Shown: positions 16,424-25,127, counted from the first letter of the stretch. The stretch is DNA of 64,000 nucleotides from Kitasatospora sp040298565 (GCF_040298565.1 NZ_JBEPAK010000007.1:1-64000); one strand, 5' to 3'. Numbers and translations are program-made. Notes: generated from the sequence alone by a model not told the origin.

Positions 16424-16519
16424 GGTGCCAGCTTCCTGTCGGGTGCCACTGCGGTGGGGCAACGCGACGCTCAGCGTATGGACGGTCAACATCGGAATCC
16501 AGAATGAGTCCTGAGGCTT

Positions 16520-16541
16520 CCGATAGCTCTCTGGCTATCGG
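16520..16541 (+). promoter_or_regulatory. Perfect palindrome between psuG and lysR, likely LysR operator
   Basis: CCGATAGC-N6-GCTATCGG is an 8-bp perfect inverted repeat containing the ATA...TAT symmetry favoured by LysR proteins. It lies 15 bp before the lysR start and 97 bp before psuG, which suits autorepression plus activation of the divergent operon. Confidence 0.6.
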
Positions 16542-16555
16542 TTCGCACTAGGCTG

Positions 16556-17467
16556 ATGGGCATGGGTCTCACCTTGCGCCAGCTGGAGGTCTTCCTCGCC
16601 GTCGCGGAGACGCTGCACTTCGGACGCGCCGCCGAGCGGCTGCACATCTCGCAGCCGACGGTCAGCCAGGAGGTCGCCCGGCTGGAACGCACCGTCGGCG
16701 TCCAGCTGTTCGACCGCAGCCGCCGCTCCGTCGCGCTGACCGGCGCCGGGGAGGTGATGGCCGCGGAGAGCACCCGGCTGCTCGAGCAGACCGAGTCGCT
16801 ACTGGCCCGGGTCAGGCTGCACGAGGAGTCCCGGCTCGGGACCGTCCGGATCGTCGCCTCCCCGAGCGTGGTGAACCGGCTGCTGCCCGCCGTGGTCAGC
16901 CGGGCCGAGCAGGAGCTTCCCGCGCTGACCACCACCGAACTCGCCGTGGACACCGGGCAGGTCTCCACCACCCTGGCGGCCGAGCTCGCCGACCTCGGCC
17001 TCGGCCGGTTCCTGGAGGAGGTGCCCGGCTACCGGCTGGAGCGGATCGCCGACGAGCCGGTGCTGGTCGCCCTCGGCCGGGACCACCCGCTGGCCGGCCG
17101 GACCACCGGCCTGCGCCTCACCGAACTGCGGGACCTGCCGCTGCTGTTGTGGCCGCGCGAGCAGCACCCCCGGTACTACGACCACGTGCTCGGCCTGTGC
17201 GCGGCGCACGGGATCGACCCGCCGGTGCTGGTGAGCCCGCCCCGGATCGTCGGCTCCCGGCTCTACCTGCTCGCCCGCAACCGCGCCTTCTCACTGGTCC
17301 CCGGCTCGATGACCGGCCACCTCACCGAGGACGTGGTCACCGTGCGGCTGGACGGCCGGGCGACGCTGCCGCTGGAGATGCAGTGGCGGACGGACGACCA
17401 CCGCCCGACGCCGGCGGTGCTGCGCGACCTGGTCCGGCAGGAGGCGGCGGCGCTGGAGGAGCCGTAG
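16556..17467 (+). CDS. LysR-family regulator divergent from psuGK
   Basis: This 303-residue protein has the LysR DNA-binding domain at residues 5-64 (LRQLEVFLAVAETLHFGRAAERLHISQPTVSQEVARLE) and a type 2 periplasmic-binding-like effector domain at about 95-298. Two ATGs six bases apart (16556 and 16562) are possible and neither has a strong ribosome site. Divergence from psuG with one perfect palindrome between them suggests it senses pseudouridine or a breakdown product. That is inferred from position. Confidence 0.9.
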   Translation: MGMGLTLRQLEVFLAVAETLHFGRAAERLHISQPTVSQEVARLERTVGVQLFDRSRRSVALTGAGEVMAAESTRLLEQTESLLARVRLHEESRLGTVRIVASPSVVNRLLPAVVSRAEQELPALTTTELAVDTGQVSTTLAAELADLGLGRFLEEVPGYRLERIADEPVLVALGRDHPLAGRTTGLRLTELRDLPLLLWPREQHPRYYDHVLGLCAAHGIDPPVLVSPPRIVGSRLYLLARNRAFSLVPGSMTGHLTEDVVTVRLDGRATLPLEMQWRTDDHRPTPAVLRDLVRQEAAALEEP

Positions 17468-17494
17468 GCAGCCGGCGGAAGCCGGCAGTGGCTC

Positions 17495-17524
17495 TTGACG
17501 GTCACATGCCACCCCCGACAGGAT
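17495..17524 (+). promoter_or_regulatory. Promoter of the PNGase-like gene
   Basis: TTGACG (17495-17500) and CAGGAT (17519-17524) are separated by 18 bp. The ATG at 17506 lies inside the spacer and so cannot be the start if this promoter is used, which favours the downstream TTG at 17587. Confidence 0.5.
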
Positions 17525-17586
17525 GCCCGGATCACCCATCCGGCCCGTCGCGCGCCGACGGGCCGCCCGACACCGGGGGATCCGCC

Positions 17587-19377
17587 TTGGCCCTGCGCCC
17601 GCCGCTCCGCCGCACCGACACCCCAGCCCGCCACGCCGGACCCCACGGCACCCCGACCCGCGATCCCGACACCCCGGCCCGCGGCACCGGCCGCCCTGAC
17701 ACCCACGGCACCCGCGGCGCCCGCGGCCGCGGCACCCTCCTGCGCCGCACCGCCCGCCTGCTCGGCGCCGCCGTCCTGACCCTCGCCGCCACCCTCACCA
17801 CCGCCGGCCCCGCGCACGCCGACTTCGGCAGCGACTACCACGACCCGGTCACCGCCACCAAGCCGCTCACCCGCCCCGACTCCCGCTCCTGCACCGTCGA
17901 GGTGATGCACGAACGCGAGTTCCGCAACGGCTACGGCAACCCGCCCGACACCCCGTACACCAGCACCGTCACCCCGCCCGCCGACTGCGCGGGCCCCTGG
18001 TCCGCGGTGGTCATGGACCTCCACGGGCAGGTCGCCGGACGGCAGTTCGACCGGATCTTCAGCGTCCGCCTCGGCGGCGTGCAGGTCCTGCTCTCCTCCA
18101 CCCCGGAGCCGTCCAAGGACGGCATCCAGTGGAACGTCGAGCGCGACCTGACCCGCTACGCACCGCTCCTCGCGGCCGGACCGCAGCCGTTCTCCCTCGG
18201 CCTCGCCAACGTCACCGACGCCACCTACACCGGTGTCTACCGGATCTCCGCGAGCCTGACCTTCTACACCGCGAACGACCGCTGGCCCGCCGCCCACGGC
18301 GCCGACCAGCTGCTCACCACCGGACCGTTCGCCCTCACTCAGGCCGCGCCGACCGCCGGGCGCGAACTCGCCTTCCCGCAAAACCTCCAGCGGCTGACCG
18401 CCGAGGTCTACGCCCGGGGCGGCGGCGCCTGCGAGGAGTTCGCCTACGCCTCCGCGCCGGACGCCTTCGCCGCCGCCAACCCGTCGATCGGCGTCTGCGG
18501 CAAGGGCCCGTTCCGCGAGCTGCGGCTCACCGTGGACGGCCGGGTGGCCGGAGCGGTCTGGCCCTACCCGGTGATCTACACCGGCGGCTGGGACCCGCTG
18601 CTGTGGCGGCCGGTGCCGGGCGTCTTCGCCTTCGACCTGCCCGCGTACCGCCTCGACCTCACCCCGTACGTCGGCCTGCTGCTGGACGGGCGCCCGCACA
18701 CCGTCGGCATCACCGTCAACGCGAGCGAGGCGCAGAGCAACGACGTCTGGACCGGCCAGGTCAACCTGTTCGCCGAGACCGACCACGGTGCCGGCCACAC
18801 CTCGGGCCAGCTCACCGACTACCGGGTCGCCCCCGAGGCGACCGTGGGCACCGAGCTCACCGACCACGGCGGCGGCAGCGGCGACTGGACCGTCACGGCC
18901 GCCCGGCACGACCTCGCCCGCGGCTGGGTGCAGACCTCGCACGGCCGGATCACCACCGAGGTCCGCGACGACCTCTCCTTCAGCTCCGGCCAGCAACTGC
19001 GCGACAGCGGCAACGACGTGACGCTGCACAACCGCACGGACCTCACCCGCACCACCGCCACCTGGGGCGGCGGACCGCACCGCACCACCACCGTCCACGA
19101 GGGCGAGCCGCTGGACGTCAGCTACCGGGTGGCGCACGACGCGGCCGGCAACACCGACCAGCGCACCGCGATGGACCTCGGCTACCACCAGGAGGCCACC
19201 ACCGCGACGGGCGGCCACGTCACCGAGCGCTCGACCGTGGACCACACCCTGCGGCCCACCGCCCAACGCCACGACGGGGACCGCACCGTGAGGACCGGCA
19301 GCAGCACCGAGGACTACCGCAGCACCGGGCCGGACGGGCCGTACCACCGGACGCTCGCCTTCGTGGACGGGTGGTGA
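17587..19377 (+). CDS. Secreted PNGase A-type peptide-N-glycosidase F-like amidase
   Basis: This encodes about 596 residues. The N-terminal region is basic and unusually long, followed by a signal segment LLGAAVLTLAATLTTAGPAHA ending in AHA. The mature part matches the PNGase A family: RQFDRIFSVRLGGVQVLLSSTPEP, NVERDLTRYAPLLAAGPQ, TDATYTGVYRISASLTFY and TAEVYARGGGACEEFAY. Known members release N-glycans from glycopeptides. A TTG start with GGGGGA 6-7 bases upstream is chosen because the in-frame ATG at 17506 sits in the promoter spacer. The gene stands alone. A role in scavenging glycans from plant or fungal glycoproteins is inferred. Confidence 0.8.
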   Translation: MALRPPLRRTDTPARHAGPHGTPTRDPDTPARGTGRPDTHGTRGARGRGTLLRRTARLLGAAVLTLAATLTTAGPAHADFGSDYHDPVTATKPLTRPDSRSCTVEVMHEREFRNGYGNPPDTPYTSTVTPPADCAGPWSAVVMDLHGQVAGRQFDRIFSVRLGGVQVLLSSTPEPSKDGIQWNVERDLTRYAPLLAAGPQPFSLGLANVTDATYTGVYRISASLTFYTANDRWPAAHGADQLLTTGPFALTQAAPTAGRELAFPQNLQRLTAEVYARGGGACEEFAYASAPDAFAAANPSIGVCGKGPFRELRLTVDGRVAGAVWPYPVIYTGGWDPLLWRPVPGVFAFDLPAYRLDLTPYVGLLLDGRPHTVGITVNASEAQSNDVWTGQVNLFAETDHGAGHTSGQLTDYRVAPEATVGTELTDHGGGSGDWTVTAARHDLARGWVQTSHGRITTEVRDDLSFSSGQQLRDSGNDVTLHNRTDLTRTTATWGGGPHRTTTVHEGEPLDVSYRVAHDAAGNTDQRTAMDLGYHQEATTATGGHVTERSTVDHTLRPTAQRHDGDRTVRTGSSTEDYRSTGPDGPYHRTLAFVDGW

Positions 19378-19459
19378 CGCGCGGCGGCGCCCGGTGACGC
19401 CCGGTGGCGGCCTGCACGGCCCGCAGTCCGAAGCCCGCAGCCCGCGCCTCCCCCACAGC

Positions 19460-19730
19460 GCACGGCTTGCGAAATTTGCCCGAATTCTGCCTGTTCACCC
19501 CTGGTGCACACGCCGTAGGAGGGGCATCATGGGTGGTGGACCTGCGAGGTAGCTGAAGGAAGTTCGACCGCAGGAGGCAGTGGCGACAGATCGAGACGGA
19601 TCAGGGTCTGCCGCTGGTACCTCGGTCGACGATCGAACTACCGGCCGGAGGACGTCAAGTCCGGAGGCCACCCCCACCTCGTAGGTTCCGCGCGTCCACG
19701 GAGCACCCCCTCGGCTCCGTGGACGCGCTC
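19460..19730 (+). ncRNA. Candidate structured small RNA with a seven-codon leader ORF
   Basis: The 508-bp gap between two secreted-enzyme genes holds a strong ribosome site (GGAGGGG) before the mini-ORF MGGGPAR at 19529-19552. It also holds several perfect complementary pairs: 19541-19546 with 19569-19574, 19545-19551 with 19618-19624, 19562-19567 with 19633-19638, and 19576-19580 with 19608-19612. A 14-bp perfect terminator hairpin (19691-19704/19714-19727) closes it. Some pairs are mutually exclusive, as in attenuators. An AT-richer dip at 19467-19487 could hold the promoter. I do not recognise an Rfam family. Confidence 0.45.
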
Positions 19731-19885
19731 CTGCGTTCCCCGGCGGGCGGAGCGCCGCCACCCGACGGACGGCCCGGACAGCCCTGACGGCCCGGACAGC
19801 CCTGACGGCTCGGCCGCCACGCGCCGGGAAGATTTCACACGGCCGGTCCGGCGCGGTTCACCTCCGCCCGGTGAGGCTGGCCGCC

Positions 19886-21469
19886 ATGAACGCATCCAGT
19901 GGACGTCCCCCCGTCAGCAGGCGCGGACTCCTGGCCGGGGCGACCGGCCTCGGCCTCGGCGGCGCCGTCTCCCTCTCCGGCATCGCGCCCACCCCCGCCG
20001 CCGCCTCCCCACTGCTGTGGGAGCGGCCGGACCGCTCCGGCGCCCCACGGGTGGGCGGGCTCCACCTCCAGTTCGGCTCGGACGCCTCGCGCGAGGTCAC
20101 GGTCTCCTGGCACACCACCGAGTCCGTCTCCAACCCCCGCGTGATGTACGGGACTTCGCACGGCGGCTTCGGCCGCAGCGCGCAGGCCGAGACCCGCACC
20201 TACCGGGACGCCGCCTCCGGCACCGAGGTCCAGGTGCACCACGCACGGCTCACCGACCTGCGCCCGGACACGGACTACGTGTACGCCGCCGTGCACGACG
20301 GCGCCACCCCCGAGCTCAGCACCGTCCGCACCGCCCCACGCGGCCGGGCCGCCTTCACCTTCACCAGCTTCGGCGACCAGGGCACCCCCACCCTGGGCAG
20401 GAAGACCGCCGGCGGCTACGTCAACGACAACCTCGGCAGCCCCGCAGCGGGCGACACCACCGCCGGGGTCGAGCGGGTCGCCCCGCTGTTCCACCTGGTC
20501 AACGGTGATCTCTGCTACGCCAACCTCGCCACCGACCGGGTCCGCACCTGGTCCGACTGGTTCGAGAACAACACCCGCTCGGCCCGCCACCGCCCCTGGA
20601 TGCCGGCCGCCGGCAACCACGAGAACGAGCGCGGCAACGGCCCGATCGGCTACGGCGCCTACCAGACCTACTTCGACCTGCCGGACGCCGGCTCGGACGA
20701 GGGACTGCACGGCCTCTGGTACGCGTTCACGGCCGGCTCGGTCCGGGTGATCAGCCTCAACAACGACGACGTCGCCTACCAGGACGGTGGCAACTCCTAC
20801 GTCCGGGGCTACTCCGGCGGTGCCCAGCAGCGCTGGTTGGAGCGGCAGTTGATCGCCGCCAACGCGGACCCGGGGATCGACTGGATCGTGGTCTGCATGC
20901 ACCAGGTGGTGATCTCCACCGCCGACAAGTTCAACGGCGCCGACCTCGGCATCCGCGAGACCTGGGTGCCGCTGTTCGACAAGTACGGCGTCGACCTGGT
21001 GGTCTGCGGCCACGAGCACCACTACGAGCGCTCCCACCCGATCCGCGGCCAGCAGCCGACCGACACCCGGACGCCGGTTCCCTCCGGCACGGACACCGAG
21101 ACCATCGACACCACCCGCGGCACCGTCCACATGGTCATCGGTGGCGGCGGCACCTCCGCCCCGTCGAACCAGCTCTTCTTCACCCCGCCCAAGGCCCGTG
21201 TCATCACCGGCGTCGGCCCCGTCGACAAGGCCACCGGCAAGCGGCCCCCGGTCTACGTGATCGAGGACGCCCCCTGGTCCGCCTTCCGCGACGCGGACAA
21301 CCCCTACGGCTTCGCCTCCTTCGACGTCGACCCGGGCGAGCACGGCGGCGACACCACCATCAACGTGACGTACTACGCCGTCCACGGCCCCTACGGCGAG
21401 CTCGTCCCGGTCGACCGCTTCACCCTCACCCGCCCGCGCGGGGCTCGGGGCGGTGGCCGCGGGCGCTGA
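19886..21469 (+). CDS. Tat-exported purple acid phosphatase-like metallophosphoesterase
   Basis: This 527-residue protein has a twin-arginine signal (SRRGLLAGATGLGLGGAV), a fibronectin-III-like purple acid phosphatase N-domain (about 50-145) and a metallophosphoesterase core with all ligand blocks: SFGDQGT, VNGDLCYANL, AAGNHENE, VCMHQVV and CGHEHHYERSHP. It should hydrolyse phosphomonoesters outside the cell using a binuclear metal centre. The ATG at 19886 has GTGAGG upstream and places the RR pair near residue 12. A GTG at 19871 in frame is a weaker choice. It is monocistronic. A role in phosphate scavenging is inferred, and no Pho box was identified. Confidence 0.92.
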   Translation: MNASSGRPPVSRRGLLAGATGLGLGGAVSLSGIAPTPAAASPLLWERPDRSGAPRVGGLHLQFGSDASREVTVSWHTTESVSNPRVMYGTSHGGFGRSAQAETRTYRDAASGTEVQVHHARLTDLRPDTDYVYAAVHDGATPELSTVRTAPRGRAAFTFTSFGDQGTPTLGRKTAGGYVNDNLGSPAAGDTTAGVERVAPLFHLVNGDLCYANLATDRVRTWSDWFENNTRSARHRPWMPAAGNHENERGNGPIGYGAYQTYFDLPDAGSDEGLHGLWYAFTAGSVRVISLNNDDVAYQDGGNSYVRGYSGGAQQRWLERQLIAANADPGIDWIVVCMHQVVISTADKFNGADLGIRETWVPLFDKYGVDLVVCGHEHHYERSHPIRGQQPTDTRTPVPSGTDTETIDTTRGTVHMVIGGGGTSAPSNQLFFTPPKARVITGVGPVDKATGKRPPVYVIEDAPWSAFRDADNPYGFASFDVDPGEHGGDTTINVTYYAVHGPYGELVPVDRFTLTRPRGARGGGRGR

Positions 21470-21632
21470 CCGACGGAAGCGGGCGCCAGGGGCCGGGCCG
21501 GAACGGGCCGCGCAGGACCGGGCCGGTCCGGTCCGGTCCGAGCCAGGCAGGCCCCGCACCGCCAGGGCGGGCGCGGCGGTACCGTTCATCCCCGTGATCG
21601 GTGTCCGACCGCACCCCTGGAGGCCCGCCCAG

Positions 21633-21716
21633 ATGTCCCCGCACCACCGACCGGTTGAAGCCGGGCCGTCCGGCCGCGGTGCGGGGTTCGACGACTCCAC
21701 CGGGGAGAGCCGTTGA
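21633..21716 (+). CDS. 27-residue leader ORF coupled to the FhuF-like gene
   Basis: MSPHHRPVEAGPSGRGAGFD begins after GGAGG at 9 bases and ends in a TGA that overlaps the TTG start of the next gene (TTGA). It resembles no known protein. Its placement, with a better ribosome site than the following gene, suggests translational coupling. It may be non-coding chance. Confidence 0.35.
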   Translation: MSPHHRPVEAGPSGRGAGFDDSTGESR

Positions 21717-22543
21717 ACCCCGCACCCACCCGCCCCGGACAACCCGACCGCCCGGGACAGCCCGGACAGCCCGGACAGCCCGACCATCCCGGACAGCCCG
21801 ACCACCCCGACCACCGGCGCTCCCCGGACTACGCCCACCTCGCCGCCGTCGGCCCGTACTTCGCGCTCGACACCTCGCCGGGCGGCCCGCCGCCGGGCTT
21901 CCGCCCCCTGCCGGAGCTGTACGGCACCGGGCCGGACGCGCCGCTCGCCGCCCGGATCCGGGTGGTGGCCCGGCGACTGGGCACCGTCGAGCTCCGCGTC
22001 GCGGCCTCGATCCTGCACCTCGGTCTGGCCGCCCGCTTCTGGTCGGTGGGCCTCGGCGCGGCCGTCCTGCTGGGGACGGTCCCGACGCTGGAGCGGGCCT
22101 GGGTGCGGATCCCCGACCAGGGCCCGATCGACCTCTGGACTCCGCCCGACCAGCCGTCGACCGATGCCGGCAGCCTCGGCGACCAGCTGCACCGGGCCGT
22201 CCTGGTGGGCCGCCTGGAGCCGCTCGCGGCGGCCGTCCGGGCCGCCGTCCCGCTCTCGCCGGGGCTGCTGCGCGGCAACGCCGCCTCCGCCCTGGCCGGA
22301 ACCCTGCGGGTGCTGGACCCGCACGCACCGGGCCGGGCCCGGGAGTTGGTCGCGGAGCTGCTGGACCGCCCGCCGCTGGCCGGGTCCGGCGTGCTGCGCA
22401 CGGGGCGGAACGGCACGGCCTTCCGTCGGACCAGCTGCTGCCTCTACTACCGCACCGGGCCGGGCGCGGGCCTCTGCGGGGACTGCTGCTTCACCCGGCC
22501 GCCGGCCGCGCGTACGGCTGCGGCGAGGAAGGACACCGCATGA
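21713..22543 (+). CDS. FhuF-like (2Fe-2S) ferric reductase family protein
   Basis: This encodes 276 residues. The first 35 are a Pro/Gln/Asp/His repeat (RPGQPDRPGQPGQPGQPDHP) of low complexity. The rest resembles FhuF-type siderophore ferric reductases and ends with the cysteine cluster RRTSCCLYYRTGPGAGLCGD followed by CC, which would hold the 2Fe-2S centre. The TTG start has GGGGAGA 5 bases upstream and overlaps the stop of a small leader ORF. Its own stop overlaps the CoA-transferase ATG (ATGA). Its likely role is reductive release of iron from siderophores in the cytoplasm. No iron box was found upstream. Confidence 0.72.
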   Translation: MNPAPTRPGQPDRPGQPGQPGQPDHPGQPDHPDHRRSPDYAHLAAVGPYFALDTSPGGPPPGFRPLPELYGTGPDAPLAARIRVVARRLGTVELRVAASILHLGLAARFWSVGLGAAVLLGTVPTLERAWVRIPDQGPIDLWTPPDQPSTDAGSLGDQLHRAVLVGRLEPLAAAVRAAVPLSPGLLRGNAASALAGTLRVLDPHAPGRARELVAELLDRPPLAGSGVLRTGRNGTAFRRTSCCLYYRTGPGAGLCGDCCFTRPPAARTAAARKDTA

Positions 22544-23847
22544 CGGGCCTGCCGCTCGACGGCGTGCTGGTCGCCGACTTCGGCCGGGTGCTCGCCGCGC
22601 CCTACCTGACCATGCTGCTCGCCGACCTCGGTGCCGACGTCATCAAGGTCGAGCGGCCCGGCACCGGCGACGAGACCCGCGCCTGGGGCCCGCCGCACGC
22701 CCACGGCGAGGCCACCTACTTCCTCTCCGTCAACCGCAACAAGCGCTCCCTCACCCTCGACCTCCGCGATCCCGCCGACCGCGCCCGTGCCCTCGAACTG
22801 GTGCGCCGGGCCGACGTGCTGGTGGAGAACTTCCGCCCCGGCACGATGGACCGGCACGGTCTGGGCCCGGCGGACGCCGAAGCCCTCAACCCCCGGCTGG
22901 TCTACTGCTCGATCACCGGCTTCGGCACCGGCCCGGGTGCCGGACTGCCCGGCTACGACCTGCTGGTGCAGGCCGTCGGCGGTCTGATGTCCGTCACCGG
23001 CCCGGCGCCCGGCGAGCCGGTGAAGACGGGCGTCGCGCTGGTCGACGTGCTGACGGGGCTGCACGCGGCGGTCGGCGTGCTGGCCGCGCTGCGCGAGCGC
23101 GAGGCCACCGGGCGCGGCCAGCGGGTGGAGGTGAACCTGCTCTCCACGCTGCTCTCCGGAATGGTCAACCAGTCCGCGGGCTACACCCTGGCCGGGGTGG
23201 TACCGGGCGTCCTCGGCAACCGCCACCCCTCCATCGCCCCGTACGAGGTGTTCCCGGCCGCCGACCGACCGCTGGTGGTCGCCGTCGGCAACGACCGGCA
23301 GTTCGCCGCCCTCTGCCGGGGCCTGGACGCACCGGAACTCGCCGCCGACCCTCGTTTCACCACCAACAGCCTCCGGGTCGCACAGGTCGAGGTGCTCGCC
23401 ACCGAGCTCTCCGCCCGGCTCCGGCGGCGGACCGCCGCCGAGTGGTTCGCGGTGCTCACCCCGCTCGGCGTGCCCTGCGGCCCGGTCAACGACCTGGCCG
23501 GGGCCTTCGCCCTCGCCGACTCCCTCGGTCTGCACCCCCGGGCGACCGTGCCGGGCCGACACGCACATGAGGTCCGGCACGGGCAGGAGGGCCCGCACGG
23601 GCGGGAGGGCCGGCACCGGCAGGAGAAACGGGACGGACACGACGGACAGGACGGACAGGAGGGTCGGGACGAAGCGAACGGCCGCCCGATGGACCTGGTC
23701 GCCAATCCGATCGGCCTCTCCCGCACCCCGCCCCGGTACGACCTGCCACCGCCCCGGCTCGGCGAGCACACCGCCGAACTCATCGCCTGGCTCGACGCTC
23801 CGGCCGCCCCTGCGACCGGCGCGCCGCTCGGGGAACCGGGAGCGTGA
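22540..23847 (+). CDS. CaiB/BaiF class III CoA transferase with a charged insertion
   Basis: This 435-residue enzyme has the family signatures ADFGRVLAAPYLTMLLADLGADVIKVE, FLSVNRNKRSLTLDLRDP, LVENFRPGTMDRHGLG and YCSITGFG. The catalytic aspartate is expected in VALVDVLTG. It moves CoA between acyl groups. The substrate cannot be read from the sequence. Residues about 338-382 form a His/Gly/Gln/Asp/Arg-rich insertion between the usual PGRHAHEVR and VANPIGLSRTPP segments, absent from typical relatives. GAAGGA lies 6 bases upstream. The 4-bp overlap with the FhuF-like gene is hard to explain metabolically. Confidence 0.9.
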   Translation: MTGLPLDGVLVADFGRVLAAPYLTMLLADLGADVIKVERPGTGDETRAWGPPHAHGEATYFLSVNRNKRSLTLDLRDPADRARALELVRRADVLVENFRPGTMDRHGLGPADAEALNPRLVYCSITGFGTGPGAGLPGYDLLVQAVGGLMSVTGPAPGEPVKTGVALVDVLTGLHAAVGVLAALREREATGRGQRVEVNLLSTLLSGMVNQSAGYTLAGVVPGVLGNRHPSIAPYEVFPAADRPLVVAVGNDRQFAALCRGLDAPELAADPRFTTNSLRVAQVEVLATELSARLRRRTAAEWFAVLTPLGVPCGPVNDLAGAFALADSLGLHPRATVPGRHAHEVRHGQEGPHGREGRHRQEKRDGHDGQDGQEGRDEANGRPMDLVANPIGLSRTPPRYDLPPPRLGEHTAELIAWLDAPAAPATGAPLGEPGA

Positions 23848-23974
23848 GCTGGCCCGGAACGCGAACGGGCCCGCGCCCGGCTTGTCCAAGGCCGGGCACG
23901 GGCCGCCGATCCCCACCCGGTGTCGATGCCCCGGCACCGGGTGAAGCCCTTCGAACCCCCGTCGTCCATGGTCC

Positions 23975-25027
23975 TCAGACCGCGACCGCCTCCTCCATGT
24001 CCTCCTCGGCCTCCGCCGGCGTCTCCACCGAACGGCGTCCGCGGCGCTCGTACGCCGCCGCGGCGAGCACCGCCGCGCCGCCGAGCAGCAGCCACACCAC
24101 CAGCGTCACCACGTGCCCGCCGAGCCCGGCGCCGCCGTCGAAGTACATGACGGTGCGGGCGCCTTCCAGGAAGCCGGCACCGTTCCAGAATCCGTGCAGC
24201 GCGCCGAAGAATCCGTTCTGCAGCTCGGGGCGGTAGACCCCGCCGGAGGAGGTGAAGTTCAGCATCACGAACAGCACCATCAGGGCCAGCGTGGTCCACT
24301 TCTTCAGGAAGCTGTGCAGGCCGATGCCGATCAGCAGGATGCCGGCCGAGTAGAGCCAGCCGAGCGCCCACACGGCGGCGTGGTCGCGGTCGACCACGTG
24401 GAAGAGCGGCCCGGCGGTGACGATCCCGATCACGCTCACCACCAGCGAGACCGCGAGGCCCACCATCGCCCGGACCCGCATGCTCAGGCCCGCACCGGCC
24501 GCGCCGATCACCGCGACGCTGGCGTAGGAGCCGATGCTCAGGGCGACCAGCAGGAAGAACAGGCCCTGTCCGGTCGGGTCGCCCTCGGCGAGGGTGGTGA
24601 GGTCGGTGACGTGCAGCGGGACGCCCTGCTTGTCGGTGACGTTGGTGAACACCGCGGTGGCGGCCACCACCGAGGTGTCCGAGTTGCCCTTGGCCACGAT
24701 CAGCTCGGGGTTCCTGGCGTCCGGGACGAAGGCGCCGACCAGGCCGCGGTCGCGCAGCTGCTGTTCGGCGGTGGCGCGGTCTGCGACCGTGCGGACGTCC
24801 AGCGCGGAGCCCGCCTTGGTCTGGATCGTCTGCGCGAGGCCCTGTGCCTGCGGCCCCGCCCCGACGACGGCGACCTTGAGGTGGTTCGGTTCCGGCTGGT
24901 GGAACGCACCCTGGTAGGCGAGCGCCATGCCGAGGCACATCAGCAGCGGGGTGAGCAGGTGGACGGCGAGGTGCTTGAGCGAGTGCCCCAGGGCGGGCGC
25001 TGCGGCAGGTGGCTGGGGTGTGCTCAT
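23975..25027 (-). CDS. DUF3533/ABC-2-like membrane protein
   Basis: This encodes about 350 residues. One helix near residues 20-40 is followed by a long extracytoplasmic domain (about 45-155, starting HLKVAVVGAGPQAQGLAQ) and then five or six helices. This is the layout of YhgE/Pip and DUF3533 exporter-like proteins related to ABC-2 permeases. The C-terminus is acidic (AEAEEDMEEAVAV). The ATG at 25027 is chosen, although its GGAGG is far upstream. An in-frame GTG at 25078 would add 17 residues. No ATPase is adjacent. The substrate is unknown. Confidence 0.7.
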   Translation of the reverse strand: MSTPQPPAAAPALGHSLKHLAVHLLTPLLMCLGMALAYQGAFHQPEPNHLKVAVVGAGPQAQGLAQTIQTKAGSALDVRTVADRATAEQQLRDRGLVGAFVPDARNPELIVAKGNSDTSVVAATAVFTNVTDKQGVPLHVTDLTTLAEGDPTGQGLFFLLVALSIGSYASVAVIGAAGAGLSMRVRAMVGLAVSLVVSVIGIVTAGPLFHVVDRDHAAVWALGWLYSAGILLIGIGLHSFLKKWTTLALMVLFVMLNFTSSGGVYRPELQNGFFGALHGFWNGAGFLEGARTVMYFDGGAGLGGHVVTLVVWLLLGGAAVLAAAAYERRGRRSVETPAEAEEDMEEAVAV

Positions 25028-25097
25028 GGTGTTCGTACCGTCCTCCGGCGAGCTCTCGGTCACGGCCGCGATTCCCACCCATTAAGGTGGTAAATGC

Positions 25098-25127
25098 AAC
25101 CATCTACGGATGTAGCTTACAACCATC
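25098..25127 (-). promoter_or_regulatory. Repeated and palindromic elements upstream of the membrane protein
   Basis: AACCATC occurs twice, 23 bp apart (25098 and 25121), around the palindrome CTAC-GGAT-GTAG (25104-25115). The surrounding bases are distinctly AT-rich for this genome, as in TetR or PadR operators. No adjacent regulator gene exists, so the binding protein would be encoded elsewhere. Confidence 0.4.

Noticed and set aside
17506..17586. ATG at 17506 as start of the PNGase-like protein
   Set aside because: It lies in the spacer of a good promoter and adds 27 more residues to an already long pre-signal region. Kept only as an alternative.
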